DNA of 64,000 bases, from NCBI RefSeq assembly GCF_042650885.1, contig NZ_JBHSBU010000001.1, positions 4,650,001-4,714,000 of the forward strand, in the 5' to 3' direction. Positions 8,844-16,373 of this stretch are shown here, in pieces. Both the position numbers and the translations under genes were made by a program. The first letter of the stretch is position 1, and every line of letters begins with the position of its first letter. Under the pieces are notes generated by a model. That model was not told the DNA's origin, searched no databases, and saw only the letters and a program-made list of their open reading frames with translations. The stretch comes from Chitinimonas_A lacunae (GTDB taxonomy: Bacteria > Pseudomonadota > Gammaproteobacteria > Burkholderiales > Chitinimonadaceae).

Positions 8844-9806
8844 GTGAATTCCCCTGTAACGATTGGCGAACCCTGGATGTGGGGTGCCTTTTCCGTCTTT
8901 GTGCTGGTGATGCTGGCGCTTGACCTGTTCGTGTTCGGCGGCCGGCGCGCGCATAAGGTCAGCGTCAAGGAGGCGGCGACCTGGTCGCTGGTCTGGGTCG
9001 GATTGGCGCTGCTGTTCAACGCTGGCCTGTGGTGGCATCTCAAGGGGACGGTGGGCGCCGAGATCGCCGACCAGAAGGCGCTGGAGTTCTTCACCGGCTA
9101 TCTGATCGAAAAATCGTTGTCGGTGGATAACGTCTTCGTGTTCCTGCTGATCTTCTCGGCCTTCCATGTGCCGCCCGAGTATCAGCGCCGGGTGCTGATA
9201 TATGGCGTGCTCGGTGCCATCGTGATGCGGGCGGTGATGATTCTGGCCGGTGCCTGGCTGGTGCGGGAATTCAACTGGGTGCTGTACCTGTTCGGCTTCT
9301 TCCTGGTGGTGACGGGTATCCGCATGCTGGTGATGGCCGAGAAGGAACCCGATCTGCAAAAGAACCCGGTATTGAAGTTCGCCCGCCGCTATCTGCGGGT
9401 GGCTGAGGATCATCATGGCGAGCAGTTCACCGTGATGCGCAACGGGGTGCGTTACTTCACGCCACTGTTCCTGGTGCTGCTGCTGATCGAAGCATCCGAC
9501 CTGATCTTTGCTGTCGATTCGATCCCGGCGATTTTCGCGATCACGACCGACCCGTTTATCGTGTTCACCTCGAATATCTTCGCGATCATGGGTCTGCGGG
9601 CACTGTACTTCCTGCTGGCGGACATGGCTGACCGCTTCCACCTGCTCAAGTACGGTCTGGCGATGGTGCTGACCTTTATCGGTACCAAGATGCTGATCAT
9701 GCCCTGGTATCACGTGCCGATGGCCGCCTCGCTGTCGATCGTGGCGGTGCTGATCGGCGCCAGCGTGGTAGCCAGCCTGATGGTGCCGCACAAAGAGAAA
9801 AGCTAA
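8844..9806 (+). CDS. TerC/Alx-family integral membrane protein
   Basis: 320 residues from a GTG start at 8844, chosen because AAGGAG (8831-8836) lies 7 bases upstream; the longer open frame upstream lacks a ribosome site. About nine membrane helices. Family motifs EKSLSVDNVFVF and EASDLIFAVDSIPAIFA carry the conserved acidic residues thought to bind Mn2+ in Alx/TerC exporters. Alx in E. coli is linked to manganese and alkaline pH; a metal-ion role here is inference from the family. An out-of-frame ATGTGA overlaps the GTG. A strong terminator follows at 9868-9900. Confidence 0.9.
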   Translation: MNSPVTIGEPWMWGAFSVFVLVMLALDLFVFGGRRAHKVSVKEAATWSLVWVGLALLFNAGLWWHLKGTVGAEIADQKALEFFTGYLIEKSLSVDNVFVFLLIFSAFHVPPEYQRRVLIYGVLGAIVMRAVMILAGAWLVREFNWVLYLFGFFLVVTGIRMLVMAEKEPDLQKNPVLKFARRYLRVAEDHHGEQFTVMRNGVRYFTPLFLVLLLIEASDLIFAVDSIPAIFAITTDPFIVFTSNIFAIMGLRALYFLLADMADRFHLLKYGLAMVLTFIGTKMLIMPWYHVPMAASLSIVAVLIGASVVASLMVPHKEKS

Positions 9807-9867
9807 GGACTGCTGATCCGAAGGTCACGCCTTCGGATCATGCGAAGTGCCCCGCTGCCAAGGAAAG

Positions 9868-9900
9868 GGCCGGTGCCCCCGCACCGGCCTGATCTTTTTT
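9868..9900 (+). terminator. Strong Rho-independent terminator after terC-like gene
   Basis: Perfect 9-bp stem GGCCGGTGC / GCACCGGCC with a CCCC loop and a TGATCTTTTTT tail. A second perfect hairpin (GATCCGAAGG / CCTTCGGATC) lies just upstream at 9816-9840. Confidence 0.9.
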
Positions 9901-9918
9901 GCGGCGTCGGATTGGCCG

Positions 9919-12036
9919 TCAACCGTCGATGCTGTCAGCCACGGGGATCGACCAGCCCTGTTCAAGCCATGTCTCGAATTCCTCGATAGGCATGGGCTTC
10001 GCCACCAGAAAACCCTGCACCAGATCGCAATCAAGCCGGCGCAGATAGTGCCAGGCGGCTTCGGTCTCCACGCCTTCGGCCACCACGGCGAGCCGCAGCA
10101 CATGACCCAGCTCGACTACTGCGCCCACGATGCCTTCGCCATGGGCCTGTTCGAGTTCATTGATAAAGCTGCGGTCGATCTTGAGTTCGTCCACCGGGAG
10201 CTTGGACAGATAAGCCAGCGAGGAATAACCGGTGCCGAAATCGTCGATGGACAGCCGGAAACCCAACTGGCGCAGTCGCTCCAGTGCCGGCAATACGCTG
10301 CTTGGGGCCGACATCACGCCCGATTCGGTCAGCTCGAGCGTCATGCCATGCGGCTGGCCATGACGGGCGAGCAGCGACTCGACCTGGCCGACGAACTGCG
10401 GGTCTTCCAAATCGTTGATCGAGACATTGACCGCAATGCCGATCTCGCGGCCGCGTGCCAGCCACTGGGCGTGCAGTTCGAGGCAGCGCCGCAGCATCCA
10501 CAGCGTCAGGCCGCGGATCCGGCCGCTTTGCTCGGCAAACGGGATGAACTGCCCCGGTGGAATCCAGCCGCGTTCGGGATGGCACCAGCGCACCAGTGCC
10601 TCGGCCCCGACAACATGGCCAGCTCGCAGCGACACCTTGGGTTGCAGGAAGACCGCCAACTGGTCGTGATCGACCGCCGTCTTCAATTCACCCAGCAGCG
10701 ATAGCACGCTCTTGCGGTTTTCCTCCTGCTGCGGGTCGTAGACCACAAACGGCAAATGGGTACGCTTGGCGATATACATGGCGGTTTCGGCGTGATGGAG
10801 CAGGGTATTGGCCGCGTTGCCATGCTGGGGATAGAGCGCAACGCCGGTGCTGCCTGCCACATCGACGGTCTGGCCGGCGATGGCAAGCGGATTCTCCAGC
10901 ACCCGATGAAAGCGGCTGACGACGCGCTCAAGCGTATCGGGCCCGACACCGCGCAGCACCAGCACGAATTCATCGCCCGACAGCCGCGCCAGATGGTCGC
11001 CCGGCCGCAGCACCTCGCGCAGCCGTGCCGCGATGCTCTTGAGTGCGCTGTCGCCCGCGCCATAGCCCAGATAATCATTGATGTACTTGAAGCGATCGAT
11101 ATCGATCATCACCACTGCAAACGGCTCGGCGTGGCCGATTTCCTGGCTAAGGCTCTGATTGAGCCGCAACCGGTTGGGCAGGCCGGTCAATTGATCGTCG
11201 AAGGCCAGGCTGGCGATCTGTTTTTCGCGGCTGGCGATGGCCTGGCTCATGCGGGAGAAGGCCTGTGCCAGCGTGCCCAATTCGTCGTGATGGCTGGGCT
11301 CGATCAAGGTGGCATAGTCGCCCTGGGCAATCCGATGGGCGGCCTCGGTCAGCACCAGCAGCGGCCGGGCGATCAGCCGGGCCAGCCACAGGGAGAGCAG
11401 GGCGCCCAGCAGGAAGATAAGGGCGCCGATGGCCAGCGACTGGCGCAAGGCGCTGTTGAGTTCGGATTCGACGTACTGGATATCGATATCGGCGCCGATC
11501 ACCAGCACCGAGCCGTCACGGCGGATCAGCGGCAGGAAGATCGAGCGGAAATGGCCATAGCGGTCACGGTATTCGGCGTAGTGCGGTCGGCGGCTGCGGA
11601 AGGTTTCCCACAGATAAGGCGTGGGATCGTCGTACAAACCCCAATAGTGCCCGTAGTTGCCAGCGCGTATTTCTTGGTCCGAGGCCGAATCCATCACATA
11701 GATCACCCGGCCTTTCTGTTCGGTGAATACATAGAGATAGCGCAGGCCGATGGTCTGGCAGTAGTCGTATAGCATCCGTACCAGCGGCAGATAGTCGGCT
11801 TCCGTGACCGACTGCGGGCCCCGGGCGCGTTCGAGGTAGTCGGCGCCGATCATCCGGGGCGCGGCGTGGGCGGCTGATTTGAGACGGGCGTCGATCTCGG
11901 CGGTGATCGCTCCCGCTTTCAGGGCATACAGGTAGCCCGTATAGGCGCTCGTCGCAACCAGATTGATCGCCATAAACATCAATAGGATCTTGGCACGCAC
12001 CGACTTCGGCGCGAGCCGGGCGAGAAGCGAAGGCAT
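9919..12036 (-). CDS. Membrane-bound GGDEF-EAL c-di-GMP protein
   Basis: 705 residues. An N-terminal membrane helix (~15-38), a periplasmic sensor region (~40-200), a second helix (~205-228), HAMP (~230-280), GGDEF (~290-445) and EAL (~460-690). The GGDEF active-site motif reads SGDEF; because S replaces the first G, cyclase activity is uncertain. The EAL domain keeps EALVRW, the N of NVSINDLEDP, the metal-binding DDFGTGYSSL loop and KIDRSF, and looks catalytically complete. The likely net role is c-di-GMP hydrolysis under control of the periplasmic domain. It is divergent from, and slightly overlaps, the start region of the GNAT gene. Confidence 0.92.
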   Translation of the reverse strand: MPSLLARLAPKSVRAKILLMFMAINLVATSAYTGYLYALKAGAITAEIDARLKSAAHAAPRMIGADYLERARGPQSVTEADYLPLVRMLYDYCQTIGLRYLYVFTEQKGRVIYVMDSASDQEIRAGNYGHYWGLYDDPTPYLWETFRSRRPHYAEYRDRYGHFRSIFLPLIRRDGSVLVIGADIDIQYVESELNSALRQSLAIGALIFLLGALLSLWLARLIARPLLVLTEAAHRIAQGDYATLIEPSHHDELGTLAQAFSRMSQAIASREKQIASLAFDDQLTGLPNRLRLNQSLSQEIGHAEPFAVVMIDIDRFKYINDYLGYGAGDSALKSIAARLREVLRPGDHLARLSGDEFVLVLRGVGPDTLERVVSRFHRVLENPLAIAGQTVDVAGSTGVALYPQHGNAANTLLHHAETAMYIAKRTHLPFVVYDPQQEENRKSVLSLLGELKTAVDHDQLAVFLQPKVSLRAGHVVGAEALVRWCHPERGWIPPGQFIPFAEQSGRIRGLTLWMLRRCLELHAQWLARGREIGIAVNVSINDLEDPQFVGQVESLLARHGQPHGMTLELTESGVMSAPSSVLPALERLRQLGFRLSIDDFGTGYSSLAYLSKLPVDELKIDRSFINELEQAHGEGIVGAVVELGHVLRLAVVAEGVETEAAWHYLRRLDCDLVQGFLVAKPMPIEEFETWLEQGWSIPVADSIDG

Positions 12037-12043
12037 GGAGAGA

Positions 12044-12724
12044 ATGACTACACCCGAACGATTGGCTCAGCCCAGTATGGTCGGCCCGCAAAAGCCGTTC
12101 AAGCGCGCCGCCACGCGCTTTGCATTACGTGCTGCCACTGCCGCCGATCTGCCGGCGCTCTACCAGATCTGTCTGGCGACGGCGCTGGCCGGTCATGATG
12201 GCAGCGGCCACTACCGCGACCCCGAACTGCCCGGCCATCTGTATGCCGCGCCCTACCTGGTGCTGGCGCCCGAAAGCTGTCTGGTATTGGAGGATGAAGC
12301 GGGCGTCTGCGGCTATGCGCTGGGCTGTGCCGATTCGGCCGCTTTCCATGCTCGGCTCGAACAGCAATGGCTGCCGCCCTTGCGTCAGCGTTATCCGCTC
12401 AGTGAGGCGAGCGCCGATGCCGATGGTCAACTGATCCATCGGCTTCATCAGCCACCACAGTGGCTGCCGGCCTTGCTGCCGTTTCCGGCCCATCTCCACC
12501 TCGATCTGTTGCCGCGCGCCCAGGGCTGCGGTCAGGGTCGGCGCTTGTTGGAAGCGTTGCTGGAAACCCTGGCCCGGCAAGGAGCTGCTGGGGTGCATTG
12601 GGGCGTCGATCCGGCCAATGGGCGGGCGGTCGGTTTCTATCGGCGACTTGGTTTTGAGGTGGTATGGCAACAGCCGGGCTGTTTATGGTTCGCCACCCGG
12701 TTTTCGGCAGGAGAAGGTTTATGA
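12044..12724 (+). CDS. GNAT-family N-acetyltransferase (OGA C-domain-like)
   Basis: About 226 residues from the ATG at 12044; an ATG at 12035 is equally possible and both lie next to the divergent GGDEF-EAL start. The acetyl-CoA site is in LLPRAQGCGQGRRLLEALL, and the C-terminal NGRAVGFYRRLGF strand is typical of GNATs. The ATAADLPALYQICLAT start and the HLYAAPYLVLAPE segment resemble the acetyltransferase-like domain appended to O-GlcNAcases. The substrate is unknown. It stops 4 bases into the next gene (ATGA overlap), so it is translationally coupled to the first YidD-like gene. Confidence 0.82.
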   Translation: MTTPERLAQPSMVGPQKPFKRAATRFALRAATAADLPALYQICLATALAGHDGSGHYRDPELPGHLYAAPYLVLAPESCLVLEDEAGVCGYALGCADSAAFHARLEQQWLPPLRQRYPLSEASADADGQLIHRLHQPPQWLPALLPFPAHLHLDLLPRAQGCGQGRRLLEALLETLARQGAAGVHWGVDPANGRAVGFYRRLGFEVVWQQPGCLWFATRFSAGEGL

Positions 12725-13146
12725 GTGCCTGGTTCTGGCGCACGTCGATCGGTTTTTATCAGCGCTGGATTTCGCCCTACAAAGGCTATCGCTGCGCCCA
12801 TGCCACCTACCATGGCGGGCATAGCTGCTCACATGTGATCCGCGACATTCTGGTCGATCAGGGGCTGATACGCGGCTGGCCGCAGGTGCGGCAGCGTTTT
12901 GCCGACTGTCGCTCGGCCTATGAGGCGCTGAAGCAGCGGCGCTTGGCGATGGCAGCGCAGCAGGGCCAAGGCCCGCAATCGAAGCAATCCAGGCGGCGCG
13001 ACGCTGGCGGCAGCGAGGGCTCGTCCGCCTGCTGCGACCTGGGCTGCCTACCGGACAATGCCTGCGAGACATTCAATTGCTGCCGTGGCGGCAGCCGTTT
13101 CTGTGATGGTGGCCCTGGCTGTGACTGCGATCTGCCATGTATCTAG
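12721..13146 (+). CDS. YidD-like protein with Cys-rich C-terminal tail (copy 1)
   Basis: 141 residues. Residues 1-75 resemble YidD (DUF37), a small amphipathic protein that aids YidC/Sec membrane insertion: WFWRTSIGFYQRWISPYKGYRCAHATY, then GGHSCSHVIRDIL and a basic GWPQVRQRF helix. The usual RC.F.P.CS.Y motif is altered to RCAHATYHGGHSCSH. After a Gln/Arg-rich linker comes a tail of about 40 residues with roughly a dozen cysteines (CCDLGC, NCCRGGS, CDCDLPC). The start is the ATG at 12721 after AGGAGAAGG. A second, diverged copy follows at 13360-13764. Usual yidD neighbours (rnpA, rpmH, yidC) are absent, so this is an extra paralogue. Confidence 0.78.
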   Translation: MSAWFWRTSIGFYQRWISPYKGYRCAHATYHGGHSCSHVIRDILVDQGLIRGWPQVRQRFADCRSAYEALKQRRLAMAAQQGQGPQSKQSRRRDAGGSEGSSACCDLGCLPDNACETFNCCRGGSRFCDGGPGCDCDLPCI

Positions 13147-13365
13147 GCAATGTTCTCTTTAGCAGTGGCGTCCAAGAAACAAAAGCCACCCGTCGTGCCA
13201 ACAGCCAGGTGGCAGTGCATCTACCGTGTGTCCATCCACACCGCAGCTTGAAATGGACAAAAGGTTAGCAGCTCGCCCATCGCCTGAATTGTCCGAGAGA
13301 TAGGCTGGGTTGGACGCCATATTGAAGGTGAATGGTTATCAGGCTGGTGTAACAGGAGAAAGTCG

Positions 13366-13764
13366 ATGGCTGCTTGGTTCTGGCGTAGCTCGATCGGTTT
13401 CTATCAGCGCTGGATTTCCCCTTACAAGGGCTATCGCTGCGCCCATGCCGCTTACCATGGTGGGCATAGCTGTTCGCATGTGGTGCGCGACATCCTGGTC
13501 GAGCATGGTCTATGGCGTGGCTGGCATCTGGTCAAGCGTCGGTTTGCCGAGTGCGGTGCGGCCGGCATGGCCTTGCAGCGTCCAAGGCCGGCGCTGGCGG
13601 CCTTGCCGCCCAACGAGCACGAAGACGCGGAACAGCGTCGAAAGCGGCAGCAGCGCGAGGAAGTCCGGGCCGAGGCGGAAGATTGCGCGTTCGAATCGCT
13701 GGGTGACTGTGCATTGCCCTGTTGCAGCCGGGTTGGTCGCTGCGCGTTCTGGGACGGCAACTAG
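13366..13764 (+). CDS. YidD-like protein with shorter Cys-containing tail (copy 2)
   Basis: 132 residues. The first ~70 are nearly identical to copy 1 (SSIGFYQRWISPYKGYRCAH, GGHSCSHVVRDILVEHGL), showing a tandem duplication. The tail has diverged: a charged coiled-coil-like stretch (EDAEQRRKRQQREEVRAE) then a few cysteines (DCALPCCSRVGRC). The ATG at 13366 has AGGAGAAAG just upstream. It overlaps the convergent GNAT gene by 4 bases at the 3' end. Confidence 0.78.
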   Translation: MAAWFWRSSIGFYQRWISPYKGYRCAHAAYHGGHSCSHVVRDILVEHGLWRGWHLVKRRFAECGAAGMALQRPRPALAALPPNEHEDAEQRRKRQQREEVRAEAEDCAFESLGDCALPCCSRVGRCAFWDGN

Positions 13765-14213
13765 GCCGGCATTCGCACCAGGCCGACCAGGGCCAGGCCG
13801 TCGGGGGTCTGCCACTCGCGGTCGGGTTCGAAGCCGTGGTGGCAGTAGAGGTAGATCGCCGGCAGATTGGCCGCTGCCGTGGCAACCCGGATCGGCTGCT
13901 GGCCGGCGGCGGCGATCACCGCATCGAGCAGCCGACGGGCGATGCCCTGGCGCTGGGCCTGGGGTGCCACCGCGAGCCGGCAGATCAGCACGCCTTCGCT
14001 ATCGACGCTGTAGCCCAATACCCCCAGCAGCTCGCCCTCGGCTTTCCAGCCCAGCACGGTTTCGCCGCAGTCCATCAGTTCGGGCAGCGATTCGTGCAGC
14101 GGCGGCAGATCGTGATAGCCGATCAGCTCGGCTTCCTGACGATACGCCTGGCGTTGCAGGGTCAGCAGTTCGGCGGCGATCAGGGCGTTGTCGAGGTCGA
14201 GATGGGTCAACAT
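13761..14213 (-). CDS. GNAT-family N-acetyltransferase
   Basis: 150 residues with a GNAT core. The acetyl-CoA-binding motif A is RLAVAPQAQRQGIARRLLD (~88-106) and a C-terminal NLPAIYLYCHHGF strand follows. The substrate is not recognisable. The gene converges with the second YidD-like gene, sharing 4 bases. No operon partner is evident; an AT-rich repeat copy occupies the space upstream toward map. Confidence 0.85.
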   Translation of the reverse strand: MLTHLDLDNALIAAELLTLQRQAYRQEAELIGYHDLPPLHESLPELMDCGETVLGWKAEGELLGVLGYSVDSEGVLICRLAVAPQAQRQGIARRLLDAVIAAAGQQPIRVATAAANLPAIYLYCHHGFEPDREWQTPDGLALVGLVRMPA

Positions 14214-14249
14214 AGGGCGGAATTCCCGGAGACGGCGCGGAAAGGACTT

Positions 14250-14317
14250 ACCAGGAAAATAATCTGCAAAAGTCTTGCAAGACCTAACGCGATATTAAAG
14301 AAATTCTAATAAAAATA
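14250..14317 (+). repeat. AT-rich dispersed repeat, copy 3
   Basis: Reads AGGAAAATAATCTGCAAAAG, then TCTTGCAAGACC, then about 12 bases later TATTAAAGAAATTCTAAT. It aligns almost base for base with the copy at 23144. The perfect palindrome GTCTTGCAAGAC lies inside. It sits between the GNAT start and the 3' end of map. Confidence 0.75.
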
Positions 14318-14380
14318 CGACTGGTCAGCATGTCTGCTCGATACGGCACCATCGACACGATGGTGCCGCCTCGTGCGTCC

Positions 14381-15190
14381 TTAAGCGTGAGCGACTGGCA
14401 GATCAGGGCGGGCCGGGCTGCCGGCCGAGACGGTCAGGACTTCGTAACCGGTCTCCGTGACCAGCACCGTATGCTCCCACTGTGCCGACAGCGAGCGGTC
14501 CTTGGTCACGACGGTCCAGCCGTCGGGCATGGTGTGGATATGGCGCTTGCCAGCGTTGATCATCGGCTCGATGGTGAAGATCATGCCCGGGCGCAGTTCG
14601 ACGCCGGTGCCGGGGGTGCCGTAGTGGACCACCTGCGGCTCTTCATGAAAGCGCTTGCCGATGCCATGGCCGCAGAATTCGCGCACTACCGAGTAGCCGG
14701 CGTTTTCGGCGTGGCGCTGGATGGCGGCGCCGATATCGCCAAGCCGGGTGCCCGGACGGACCAGATCGATGCCGAGCCACATGCATTCATAGGTGATCTG
14801 GCTCAGGCGGCGGGCGTGCGGGGCGACTTCGCCCACGGCAAACATCCGGCTGGTGTCGCCGTGGTAGCCATCCTTGATCACGGTGATGTCGAGATTGACC
14901 ACATCACCTTTTTTCAGCGGTTTGTCGTTGGGGATGCCGTGGCAGATCACCTGATTGACCGAGGTGCAGATCGACTTCGGAAACGGGATGTAGCCAGGCG
15001 GGCAGTAATTGAGGGGGGCCGGGATCGTGCCTTGGACATTGACCATATAGTCGTGGCACAGCCGGTTGAGTTCGTCGGTGGTGACGCCGGGCTTGACGTA
15101 GGGGGTGATATAGTCAAGCACCTCGCTGGCCAGGCGGCCGGCGATGCGCATTTTCTCGATATCCTCTGCGGTCTTGATAACGATCGACAT
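14381..15190 (-). CDS. map: Methionine aminopeptidase, type I
   Basis: 269 residues from MSIVIKTAEDIEKM; a longer frame upstream is rejected because this is the family start. Type I MetAPs remove the initiator methionine. Metal-binding residues of the pita-bread fold are visible: D in VNLDITV, D in YHGDTSRMF, H in GHGIGKRFHEEP, E in FTIEPMI and the C-terminal E in QWEHTVLV. The HYG loop and the QVICHGIP segment are conserved. The C-terminus has a short extension. Upstream rpsB/tsf, the common context, is absent. Confidence 0.95.
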   Translation of the reverse strand: MSIVIKTAEDIEKMRIAGRLASEVLDYITPYVKPGVTTDELNRLCHDYMVNVQGTIPAPLNYCPPGYIPFPKSICTSVNQVICHGIPNDKPLKKGDVVNLDITVIKDGYHGDTSRMFAVGEVAPHARRLSQITYECMWLGIDLVRPGTRLGDIGAAIQRHAENAGYSVVREFCGHGIGKRFHEEPQVVHYGTPGTGVELRPGMIFTIEPMINAGKRHIHTMPDGWTVVTKDRSLSAQWEHTVLVTETGYEVLTVSAGSPARPDLPVAHA

Positions 15191-15272
15191 TTCGTTGAGC
15201 GATGAGATAACTGGGTAAAACGCCAGAATATAGCGGGATCGCCTTCCGGGCAATTGAAAACATCCTATCTGA

Positions 15273-15506
15273 ATGATTTTAAAAGCTATTTCTCGGGGTG
15301 CCTCCCTTTCCCTCGCCTGGCGTCGCCGGGGCTTCCGGCTGGCCTGCCGCCAAGCGCTGGTCAGTCAGGGACATGCCCTGCTTGCGCTTTCCCTGTTTCT
15401 GCTCGAAGTACTGCGCGGCGCCCCTGAATTACTGGGGCAGCCTCGGTGGCTGGGCCATGGCCGCGACGTTTGCGAGGTGAATCCATGTTGCAGTGCAGGA
15501 ATCTGA
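15273..15506 (+). CDS. Possible small hydrophobic protein upstream of ABC ATPase
   Basis: A 77-residue frame with GC-rich third positions like its neighbours, a basic N-terminal part and one hydrophobic stretch (HALLALSLFLLEVL). It overlaps the start of the ABC ATPase by 22 bases. It has no family resemblance that I recognise and its ATG lies in AT-rich sequence without a clear ribosome site. It could be a decayed or tiny partner of the ATPase, or chance. Confidence 0.25.
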   Translation: MILKAISRGASLSLAWRRRGFRLACRQALVSQGHALLALSLFLLEVLRGAPELLGQPRWLGHGRDVCEVNPCCSAGI

Positions 15507-16096
15507 CTTTCCACTACCAGGGCCGTGCCGTGCTCGACGGCATCAACTTCGACCTTCCCGCCGGCCGCTGGAATCTGACCGGTGCCAACGGCAGCGGCAA
15601 ATCGACGCTGCTCAAGCTCTTGGCCGGGGTGCTCGAGCCCGATGCCGGGCAGATCGAGCTTGCCGGGGTGAATCTGTCCAGCGATCCCGAAGCGGCAAAA
15701 CGGCGAATCGGCTATCTACCCGATCAGGCCCGGGCCTATCCCGGCATGACGCCGTGCGAGCTGTGGCGCATGGTGGCCGAGTTGCGCGGCGGCGATGCGC
15801 AAGCGGCCGTGGCCCATGCGCTGCGTTATGGTCTGGCGGATTTCATCGACCGGCCGCTCGACAAGCTGTCGTTCGGGACCGGCCGTAAGTGCTTTCTGGT
15901 CGCGGCCTGGATCGGCGACCCGCTGGTGCTGCTGCTCGATGAACCCAGCGACGGCCTCGATGCGGCGTCGGTCCGCCAACTCAAGGCCGATCTGGCTGCC
16001 CTGCCCGAAGACCGGCTTGCCCTGGTCGCCAATCATGATCAGAGCCTCGCTGCGGTGTTGCAGCCGCTGTCTTGGCCTGTGGGAGTGGGAGCGTAG
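15485..16096 (+). CDS. Lone ABC transporter ATP-binding protein (CcmA-like size)
   Basis: 203 residues from the ATG at 15485, preceded by GAGGTGA. Walker A is GANGSGKST (~32-40), Walker B LVLLLDEPSDGLD, and an H-loop histidine lies in LVANHDQ. The ABC signature is degenerate: LSFGTGRK in place of LSGGQ. No permease gene is adjacent on either side, so the substrate is unknown. Length and layout resemble CcmA-type or bacteriocin-export ATPases, but no cytochrome c maturation genes are present. Confidence 0.82.
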   Translation: MLQCRNLTFHYQGRAVLDGINFDLPAGRWNLTGANGSGKSTLLKLLAGVLEPDAGQIELAGVNLSSDPEAAKRRIGYLPDQARAYPGMTPCELWRMVAELRGGDAQAAVAHALRYGLADFIDRPLDKLSFGTGRKCFLVAAWIGDPLVLLLDEPSDGLDAASVRQLKADLAALPEDRLALVANHDQSLAAVLQPLSWPVGVGA

Positions 16097-16101
16097 GACC
16101 T

Positions 16102-16165
16102 GGAAAAAAACAGGAAAATTGTCTGCAAGACTTATTAACGTATTCAAAGAAAAATAAATATCTTC
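16102..16165 (+). repeat. AT-rich dispersed repeat, copy 4
   Basis: Reads CAGGAAAATTGTCTGCAAGA, then about 15 bases later AAAGAAAAATAAATATCT. It starts 6 bases after the stop codon of the ABC ATPase gene and points the same way. Confidence 0.75.
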
Positions 16166-16251
16166 CGATCCACTGCTCACGCAGACCCTACCTCGCAGCG
16201 TCCGTCCCACAAACCTTGTGGTGTGCCTGATCTTTCTGTCCGGTCCAGTGG

Positions 16252-16312
16252 CTACTGATGAAGCGCGGTACGCCTGCGCTTTGAGGTCCGGCCACCCTGA
16301 CGCCGGATAGGC
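16252..16312 (-). repeat. GC-rich dispersed repeat, copy 1
   Basis: On the minus strand it reads TCCGGCGTCAGGGTGGCCGG, then ACCTCAAAGCGCAGGCGTAC and GCGCTTCATCAG. This aligns with the elements at 21045 and 57564. It occupies the gap between the ABC ATPase and the 3' end of hpnE. Confidence 0.6.
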
Positions 16313-16373
16313 CGGCAATGTGCCAGGTCGCAGAGGTCGGTGGCATCGCTGGACGTAAGGTGTCCACGGCCGA

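Noticed and set aside
8842..8847. ATGTGA minimal start-stop overlapping the GTG of the TerC-like gene
   Set aside because: Likely chance; the GTG with its well-spaced AAGGAG explains the start.
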